Shown: positions 36,875-47,200 of the stretch, one piece after another
Layout of the letters: every line of letters starts with the position of its first letter
Position numbering within the stretch: the first letter of the stretch is position 1
Assembly (NCBI GenBank): GCA_029721515.1
Contig: CM056567.1
Coordinates: 7,589,507 to 7,653,506 of the forward strand
Source of the DNA: Synanceia verrucosa
Taxonomy: Eukaryota > Chordata > Actinopteri > Perciformes > Synanceiidae
Length of the DNA: 64,000 nucleotides
Direction of reading: 5' to 3'
Notes under the pieces: generated by a model
The model's database searches: none
Seen by the model: only the letters and a program-made list of their open reading frames with translations
Told to the model about the DNA's origin: nothing
Program-made: the position numbers and the translations under genes

Positions 36875-39800
36875 ACGCGCGCACGCCAGTCAGTCTTTCT
36901 CTCCCTCTTTAACGATCTGACTCAGTGGGCCAGAACGGAATTGGGACACAGTTTTCTTGGGCATCTGGCGTCAGGGACGATGCCATCGCGACCACAGAGT
37001 GAACAAACATGACGTCAAACACACACACACACACACACACAAAAGCCATACACAAACTGCGCCCCCCCCCTTCACTCTCTCACTCGCATTCAGGTTCCAC
37101 ACCACAGGGCCCCTCTAATGTGCATTCACACATGCACAAGCGAGCACACACACACAAACTCACTCATTATGCCACCCGCTTGCAAACCCTTTTAGTCTGT
37201 GTGTGGAATGAGAGGAGGGTGGTCCGCAAAACCGCCTGCCTGAAAAAAGAGCCCTGCCCAGCCTCAGGGACAAACACCACTCAGTCACGCGATTCAGTGG
37301 CCGTTGCTTTCTCACTGTCTATTTTCTCCTGGTCTGTCTGTCTGTCCCTGTCATTTTTTTTTCCTCCAAATGTTCATGTTGTCATTTCAGAGTTGCTGTT
37401 TTCTTGTCATAAGAAAATCTGACTTGCAAAAGCAAGAAAAGAAAAAGAAAAATACATATTGGTATTATTAGAAGTCAAGTTATTTTCTACCTCAATTTCA
37501 TCTACTTTTTACTCCATTCCCTCCCCACTCACTCAGTCACCAGGATGAGTCAGAATTTAGTATTTTATGAGCTACTCATTTAATATATTGGCACACACAC
37601 ACCCCTAATAACAGTCAACTCATTGAAACTGAGGCGGAAGGCCAGAGAGCTGAATCGCTGAAACTCTCCGAGATGTTTGAGTTTGACTCCAGTCTCTTAT
37701 CGCCCCCTAGTGCAGCTCGCCGGCCTCGACTCAGAGTGAGTGCAGGCTGCTTTGAGTTAGACTGCTGCTCTTTTTACGAAGGACAAAATCGCCATAAATT
37801 ACGTGGTAATACACACACACTGTTATTACCATGCTGCTTTTCTTGTCCATCTGTTGATATACAACCTTTAGTGAGTAGGTGTGTGTCCCTTTAGTAGAGC
37901 ATTTACAGTAGGTGCATTAGCTCAGGCCACGCTGATGAAAATATCCTGAGTTTAACATGAAAACATAAGTACATATTTTGTGGCTGCTAATTTTACGAGA
38001 ACACTTTTTATAAGGTCTTTATGCACTGCTAAAGTGCTTCCCAAACGCCAGCCGTAAAAATCATACAGTAATCTACACAGAGTCAAGCCCTGAGGGGGAC
38101 AGGCCTGAGTATGCATTGGTGTGTCAGTTTTGGATTGATGGTTGTGCTATCTGTCTGTCTCCATGTGTCCTTGAATGTGCAGCTGTGTGTCTGTAACTGT
38201 GTGTGTGTGTCCACAACATATAGAGAGGAAGGTGTGTGCAGAGGAATGCTGTTCTGTCACAACCAATATTAGCCATGGATGATTTAACGTCCTTCTCTGC
38301 TGATGAGCAGCAAGTTCAAACAAGGCATTTCCACACCAGTCACACCACAAGGAAAAAAACAAACCTTATATGATCCCACTAGGATTTTTTTTTTTAAGGG
38401 ATTCACTCGCCAGGTTGTTCCTATGCTTTCGCTCCATACTGCTATTTTCCAGTAACATCACACACACACTGTGTGTTCTGTGATGTCAAATGTCTCTCGC
38501 TACTCATGATTTATAACTGGAGATTTATGATTGTTTAGATAAGACTTTCTTAGAGGGCAGTTTCACGTTTTTCACAGCTGCACTAAAAAGCAACTATAGA
38601 ATTAAGGGAATTTGAAATTAAATACATTTTAACGGGGGAAAATCAGGGCATGCTTTTTTTAGACTGGAGTTGTAGACCGGTTTAGTTTTATAAGGGTGTG
38701 CCTAATCATGGGTCCACTGAGTGTATTTTCAAATACAATGTGCCTAAAAAACATAAACACAAACATATGGGCATATACTAGCATACTATCCTAAATATCA
38801 CATGTGATTAATCACGTGTTGCATAAGCTTCTGATTTTGTTCAGTGTCCATTCTCCTCAGCCAAGTTCTGCCCGCTGATTCAGCTGCTGTGATTGGTCGT
38901 AGCGCCTTGATCAACAGCTGCCTCCTCTCTGTCCCGTAGGAACTGCTGCGCTCATCACAGGGCCTGTCAGAAGAGAGGGAGGATGTGAGGAGGAGGCTGA
39001 CGGAGGCCACGGACCGGGTCCGTCAGCTGGAGGAGGACCTGCTGGGAGTCACCCAAAGAGGTCTGCAAAAGGAGACCGAGCTCGACTGGTGAGTGGAGAA
39101 CGCTGACACATGACCATCAATCATCAGAACTCATCTGTTTTTGAGTGACTGTTAAAGTGACAAGGAAGATTTGTAGCCTGCCATTCTGCTTCCGCAACAT
39201 CTTTGTCATTCCTCTTGTCATTGTGTGAACAAAATAATGCAGATCACAAATCAAAATAATTAATTTGTCACTAATTTAAACATTACAAGGATTTTGCAGC
39301 CGATTGTATTAAAAGCTTGTCTCCTTTTTTTCCCCCCTTAACCCCCTTAGGTGATGTATGCTAATTAAACGATTGACACTCACATTGAGAAACACACATA
39401 GTACCAATACTATTGAAGAGTTTGTCCACATACGAAACCGCAGCATAAAATGGTTTGAGGATGAAAGATGTACAAAACCTATTTTTATTATTTTATGCCA
39501 GTCTGCGTGATCGTCTGAAGAAGCTGACAGCGGAGAGAGATGGCTTAGAGAGCCAGTTGAAGAACGAGAAGGATGAGAGAGACCTCTACAAGGTGGGAGA
39601 AGCTGCTCTTCATAGCTAAACAGCAGGGTGACTGAAAATGGGGCACTTTGACTAAAAGTGATTCTCTGTGTTGTCACATTCAGGCCCACCTGCGCAGCAC
39701 CGAGCTGGAAAACACAAAGCTGAGCGCAGAGCTGCAGATGCTGAAGGCGGTGGAGCTGAACCGGGAGGTGACCATAGCCCAGTTCCAGGAGGAGCTGGAC

Positions 39801-41175
39801 CGACTCAGGCTCTGCGTTGCCCAACGGGACAGCCTGGAGAAAGAGCTGCTGGCGCACAAGACTGACAAAGTAGCAGTGGTTCTACTCATATTCCAGTGGA
39901 CAAATGTTGTGTGTGAGATCAGGTAATCTATACATACATATATATCATTTTCTTCCTGTCTTCAGGCAGATCTGGCCCGTGTGCGTGAGCAGCTCCGTCA
40001 GACAGAGGAGCAGCTTCAGGCGTCCCGGCAGCAGGCCGCCATGCTGGCCTCGGAGCTCCGCGACTCAGCCAGCGCACGTGACCACACGATGACTGAGCTG
40101 TACCGCGCCCGCTTGGAAGCTGACAAGCTCCGTGCCAGTCTGGCCGATGCTCAGGCCGAGTGCCAACGCATGGAGAGCCAGCTAGACCGCATGAGGAGCA
40201 CCGCACAGAAGGAAGTGGTCAGTGTCCAACTCCTGCATTTTCAACTTTCTATGCTTTGATATGCAAAGGTAAGGAGAGGCTTTTTCAAAAATGTCATCTC
40301 CTCTCCTAGGGTGTCGGGACCAACGGGGAGATGACGCCCAGCACGATGGTGGTGTCGGAGGCAGAGGCCGAGCTGCAGAGAGAGGTGGAGGAGCTGAAGC
40401 TGCGTCTTCACATGGCTGCTGAGCACTACAAAGAAAAGTACCGGGAATGTCAGCGCCTGCGCAGGCAGGTAGCCAAACTGAACTCATCTGAGTCACTGGG
40501 GGTGAGTACTGTGGAGAAAAAGTCACTTCAAGTCATTTTTTTTTTCTGAAGCAGTAGCCTCAGTGTTTTGTTGACATATTGTTCTTGTGTTTGGGTTTGT
40601 TTTTGCAGGAGCCAAAGAGAAACGCATCCACTGAGACAACACAGGAGCCGCTGACCCCGAGTCCAGAGTCACCAACAGCAGGTTGTCATAGTCTCAGTTA
40701 GTTATAAGTATGCTATATAACATATTTCTAATGGTGTCTGAAATCAACAGCAACATACTGCAATCACACAACATTAAGTAAACAGGTAGAGTGACAAAAC
40801 TCTATGCTAACTACTAATCATGAATTAACATGCACATCTTAATACAACACTTTAGGTTCAAAATTCTTTATTGTCATTATGCACGTATAACCAAATTTTG
40901 TAGACTCTCTCAGCTGAAAGGCACAAATAAATAAGAAATAAAAATACAGATATAAAAGATATAAATATAAAGCACCCATTTGCAGAGGAAATGGAGAGAT
41001 TTTGCAGCCGAAATTTAATATTTACAGCAGAAATGTCAACTTTGCAGAGAATATGTTTAAAAGGAGTAGATAGACAAAAAATATTTAGGAAAAATAAAAA
41101 GTCATTATACTGAAATATGTGTTTGTTAACTCTTTGAGTGCCAAGTCTTTTAAAATACAAAGCTTCAGTGCCATA

Positions 41176-41225
<50 letters not shown>

Positions 41226-41226
41226 C

Positions 41227-41257
<31 letters not shown>

Positions 41258-44200
41258 CGTCAGAATGTTTTTTCAGCAGCAGGGACAAAAGAGTGGATTT
41301 GTAATCTGATCTGAGATAAAGAGATGGTATACGCCACAGAGATCAAAGCAGGAAGTGGAGACAATCGCAATTACAGAGAGTAAAAATGATGGATTCTGGA
41401 CAAAAAGTGGTGATTTTGGTGAAATGGCCAATGGAACAAGGAAAAAACAAATATGTTTTTCCATGAGGAAATAGTCTCTTCTTTCATTTGAGCTATTCTA
41501 TTTTTTCAGAGTCATAGCAAAAAATATTCTGTGCATCATGAAATATGACTCTAAATGGCCAAAAACGCTGCCACAATGCACTTTCTGTTTTATAAAATGG
41601 CTGGCACTCAATGAGTTAATAATACTTGAACCAAATATTGTCCTGCTGACTATTTTCACAAAATGGCTCAGAGAATATGATGAAAAGGGAGTCCATGCAG
41701 GGTTATACCTAAAACCAAATATAATTAGTTAAAGGTTAACTCAAATGAACTACCTGTAGTGCATTGATGTGTGTTGAAGGAGATGCCAGGTGGAGCTCAG
41801 GTGAGCTTAATCACGCTGATGGCCCTCCCTCCCTCAGCTACTGAGGTTATCCAGGACAGATCCCAGGACAGTGGGAGGTGCATCGCCGTTCTGCTTTTAA
41901 TTTGTGTGTTTTTACAGGGACTATAGCTGCTGCAGTCCTCCAAGAAGCTGCTGAGATCACTCCAGAACTCAGCAACAAGGAATCCTCACAAAGTGATGCA
42001 TACATCAGCACAGAGAGGGAGGAAATGCCAAAGCAGAGGGCCAAGGTAGAGGCTGAGGGAGAAGCAAACGCAGGGGAGGACAGGGAGAAAGAAGAGAAAG
42101 AAAAAGAAGAGAAGAGGGACAGTCTGCCAGAGGACAGCCTGAGGATGACGAGCTGGGTGGAGGTGGAGAACGAGAGGCAGAGTGCTGAAGAGAGCAGCGA
42201 GGCAGAAATGACAGGGAAGGCTGAGAAGGTGAGGGATGTTGTGGTGCCGCTGGAGGCGGAGGGAAGAAGCATGGGGGAGGCGGAGAAGGCCCAGACACGC
42301 TCAGTGGAGGAGGAGCTGGCGATGATGGAGGAGAAGTGGAAGCAGCAGTGTGCGATCAACGAGACGCTCAAACAGAGGCTGGCCAACGAGGAGGAACGAT
42401 TCAGAGTAATGACACACACTTACACTTAAAAACAAGCCCTTAAGTAAGGCAGCTACCGAACCACTAATGTGCACTTAGCAAACATTTCCTTTGTAAATTT
42501 GAAACTAAAAGAGTAATTATTAACCATTATTTTATGAATTTTTATATCTGCACACATAGTGGCCTCACTTTTATTGCATGATTGTTCTAGTCTCCCCTTT
42601 CACAAGTCAGTTTAGCAGCATATGTCATTTTTTTAAATATGTTTTTACTTTTACTCATTTTGAATATATATTTTAGTGTAAACAAAAAAACATAATAACT
42701 ATGAATACGGTTCTGAGTGTGTATCCTTTTTATGCAAAATAGGGCTGTCTTTATTAAACATATTTTCATTATTGATTATTTTATGTAGATTTATTCCATT
42801 TCATCCATTAAATATCACAAAAATACTCATTCTAAACATACAGAGCCTAAGGTCACATTGTTATTACATCCAAACGGCCATGCAAAAATGAATATAAATA
42901 AATCAAAACTGAGAGAAGCGGCATGGCCTCATATTTGTTTTGCTTATTTTAGCTTGGTAAATTAGTTGAACAATTAATTGATAACATGCAGACATTGTTA
43001 CTTTGCAATTTTTTTTTTTTTATAGAACAATAAAAAACTATTACCTAAACTACCAGACAGATCAGTGTTTTACCATCGCTGAGGGGAGAAGATTCGGCTG
43101 ATGATGCTTTGTGTTAATTGGATGAAAGGCAGTAATTACACTTGTTCACAGCAGCAGATTCTCAGAACAGTTAACATGTGTGTGCATTAACCAGAGTAAG
43201 CAGGTTTCTCCATGCCACACATGAGCCAGAGTGTGTGGTATGTATGTGTGATTCAATACCAGCACTTGAGCTTGTTGCATCTATGTGGGCCTGTTGCATT
43301 TTGCGTGCGAATTTGGGCCAAAGTACCTACTGACGTTTAATTTCCTTGAGTTAGTGTGTGTTTATCGACGCTGTAAATAAGGCTCCCCCCTGTCTTTGAT
43401 AGAGTCTCCTGTCTTAGGCGAGTGCTCCGGGCCCTGAGCCGCTCTTAATGGCCCCGGTGACTGACAAGAGAGGCAGCCGCAGAACGCCATGCTTTATGGC
43501 TGTTTACATCAGCCACCCAGAGGATGGGTGGATGGAGAGGAGTAGTCAGAGAGCGAGGGGGGGTGCAGAATCCCTTCACCTGAACTTAACCCTCTAATGC
43601 TGCGCAGTAAATTTATGAAAGAGGGGGAGAGCACAAGAGGACAAAAAGAGATGAAAGGGAATTACGGGGAGAGCCGAAGAAGCAAACAGAATTTAAGAGT
43701 AAAAAACGAAAGATAGACTGACATGAAGCAGAAAGAGAAACTGCAGGAGAGGAGGGGATTTGGAGCATTAGTGATGGGATGAAATGAGAGGAGAGCAGGC
43801 AACTAGCCATGTAAACTATCCCACAGGGTCGGCCCTGTTAGAAACTCAGAGATTTACTACGATCCCCTGGTCTACCCAGTCTGCCCTGGATACAGGCCGT
43901 GTTGACGCCACTCCAGTTTAAATAAAACTCAACTGACCAAATATTTCTTTCACTTGCTCACCTGTGTCTATGTCTACTGGTACTCCTCCTCATGGGTTAA
44001 TGCAAACACAATGGAAATAAAGGGAAAGGGCTCGTATGAGTGCCATTAATGTTGAGATGTGTCCTTTCCATCAACTCTGGGAGAATCTGTCACCATTTAC
44101 ATAAGAACTCAGCAACTATTCTAACATTTGATCTTTCGTGTTTAAGCTTTTTTTTAAGCCAAACTGACAAACATTCAAAAATGGCAGCTTTTTAGTTGTG

Positions 44201-47200
44201 AGCATTTGCTAAACTTATTTGTTTTATATTATATTAAATGGAGTTTATTTAGATTTTGGGCAAAAACATAGATTTGATGATGGGGGGGAGCATTTCAAAC
44301 GTTCATGAGGTAGTTGACAGGTGAGAGAGATGGGGGATGACACAATGAAGTTCATTTTCCAAGGTCTTCTGTGTCACTATGTCAATTGTTCATTTGACAT
44401 CTTTGATTAAATAGACAGCTGTTGATGTAGTAATAATTTGTTATTTGCCGTCCTGTCTGCAGGTGCACATGGCAGAGCGAGCCAGCGAGGTTACAGAGCT
44501 GAAACTGAACCTCGCCCAGGCCCTCCGAGACAAGCAGCAACTACAGGAGGTAAAGCAGCAACTGGGATGGTTTACAGTCTGAATAGCAACTTTAGTTATA
44601 CTTTTTGTTGGTGTTTTAGGATCAGACAACATTTTGGCTAAACTCTATAATTAGATACCTGCAGAAAATACATTTAAAAAGCTAAAATGTGAGCCAATGA
44701 GTTCAGAGACCAGCATTTCGGCCATTGCATTGCATTATTATTACCATATTCCTGTGGCTTTTCCTTCCCTTCTTCATATTCCCCTCTAATTAATACATCT
44801 ATACTTGCTTCTCGCCCGTTGGTACAGTGCCATTAGACAGTGCAAATGCCACACGACGTGTCTGTTTCACCCTCCCAACCCTGGTTTAAATGTTAAACCT
44901 GATAGCTGCGCACTAATGAAGTCATCAAAAGAGGAGGTCAGGGGGGAAAAGCGAGAATAAGGAGGGAAGTAAAAGCAGGAGAGGGCGAGTGCCTCTATCA
45001 GCAAAGCCAGAGCAGTGGGAGCCAGAGTCTGACACCCATTACAGTAATGAGTAGGGTACTAATGCTCTTGCTTCAGATATAATCACAAAGGGCAGAAACA
45101 GTGTAGTGGGGAAACTTAACTCTGAGCTGAAAATACTTAACTTGGTTCCAACAGTGAAAATATGCTCTGGAAACACTGACTGAATTTGAATTTTCTTCTC
45201 AGCTATTCGCATCAGCCCCTCTCTCTTCAAACCTATATTGTGGTGCTGACACTTAAGTTTTTACACTTAAAGGGGAAGTGCTGTTTTTTTTTTTTACAAA
45301 TTGGACCTTATTTCTGGGATAAATACTGCCATTTACTCACCCATATTACTTTGGAGTCATTTGGAGTATTTCCGACAATTTTGGATTTGATGATATCCAT
45401 TTAACAGGAGTGCAGAGGGCACTGAAAGGCAGCCAGTAAATGACACAAACTTGACCATTTCTCAAATAAGAGACATTTAATAAGATTCACTTATTCACTT
45501 AAGACACTATTACTATTCTCATTTGAGTCCAGAGTTGTCCGTAGCTTGAGAAAATTCAATCTGTAAACAGACTCTACTTCCTGTGTATCATATTTTACTA
45601 AGGACCCCTAGTGCCCACCTATGTGTCCTTCACAGTGCCTGAACTAAAATACACATTTGTGATGTTGTCAAATATACGTGCATGCTTTGTTTAATTAAGG
45701 CACTGTGAAGGCCACTGGGTGGGCACTAGGGGTCCTTAGTAAATTATGATGCACAGGAAGTAGAGTCTGTTTACAGATTTGAAGTTTTGTTTTGTTATTA
45801 TGTCTTTGTAAGCGTTTGCTGGACTGGACATACTGAGTAACAGTAAGTATCAGTATAAAAGGCCTGTTAGCAGCATGTAGTTTGTCCCTGTGAGGTAAAT
45901 AATGTCTGTACCTCCAGGAGCTGCAGCGCTTCATGTCCAGGCAGAGGGAGCAAGAAGCTGCTGTTCAGGGTGCTGAAATCAGGCAGCCGATGATGCTGCG
46001 CTACCCGCTGCCATATCCTCAGGACCCGTCTCCTCCACCACTGGTTCCACACAGGCCGGCTGAGTTGCAGTTCGGCAACCCCTACTCCACCGACACCACA
46101 AGAGGTGGGAGGAACTTCCATGTTCTCTTCAGCACTTCGCTGCTATCTGCTCAGGACAACATCCCCATGTGTTGCTGTTTTTCTAGACCGGGTGGATGTT
46201 GCGCTCTCTCCCGAGCACATGTCCCGTCCTCCACCTGAGGCCCCATCCTGCACACCTCCCTGTGCACCCCCAATCACACCCCCGAGTCCAGGTCCCGGGG
46301 CCCCAGGCTGGGATCGAGAGGTGGTCTGCATCCAGCCCTCCCGCAGCACGAGCCCCCCTGAGAGCCTGGAGCATCCACCGGACGAGCCACAAAATGTAAG
46401 TGCCTACAGACACGCATACAGGATGAAAACTCGCCAACAAACAAAACCCCAGGCTGGTATGACATTCATTAACAAGCCAACTAATTTGAATTATATTGGA
46501 GTATCTGTATCAATTATGGTTTCACAATTATGCATAAATACATGACAGATTCACTGTGATCCCAGCCTTTGCCTTCCTACACTCGAGCATCCAAAGAATT
46601 ACTCTCTCTCTCTCTGTCTGCGGAGAGCTCCTCCTCAGTGAATGAAGGGAATAGTAGCTTGCCCTTAAAAGATGAAGCTATGAACTAATTTGCATAAAGC
46701 TCTAATTAACGTCACTCCCTCAGAGCTCAAGAGAGACTAAGATAACAAGGGCTTGGGCAGTAATTAGAGGAGATTTTGCAAAGGGACAGACCCAAGATCA
46801 GTTGGTGACTGTTTGGGAGCAAACTGAACTGAGGTCAGTGAGGGGGGTTTACTGTGTGTTGCTCTTTGAATAGAATCATAACAACATCTAGCTGCAGTGG
46901 TTTAGCTATTTGTTAGCCCTTTCAGCCCATTTTCTCAACTGGACGGCTGTAATTTTCCATGCTTTTGTGTTTTGCTCATTTCATAGGCACCTGATGGAGC
47001 TCAGCCGTCCTGTGATCATCAGTCCAGTAGAGGTAGAGAAACCAGAGGCAGCTTCTGCTTCGATTCCAGGTAGTGTGCTTACTCACACATATAACAAAAT
47101 GTTATAAATAGACATTTAGTAAAACGGATAGCAAAGACAGGTTAGGGAGGGATTTCCCTTCCAAGGCTAATGTTGAATGGTTTTAAAATCCCTTGCTGTT

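Larger units (their letters stand above)
35818..38939 (+). other. tax1bp1: tax1bp1 intron after coding exon 4
   Basis: A 3.1-kb intron dominated by simple repeats: (CAT)n at 36,006-36,028, the alternating GT/TA block at 36,250-36,513, GT/GC at 36,798-36,886 and AC at 37,018-37,041. The rest shows no exon. Confidence 0.88.
40682..41917 (+). other. tax1bp1: tax1bp1 intron after coding exon 10
   Basis: A 1.2-kb intron largely occupied by two repeats, one at about 40,854-41,080 and a piggyBac-like MITE at 41,126-41,619. Confidence 0.88.

Noticed and set aside
42005..42419. Minus-strand frames of 97 and 190 codons opposite tax1bp1 coding exon 11
   Set aside because: Antisense shadows of the Glu/Lys-rich exon; Ser/Pro-rich by complementarity.
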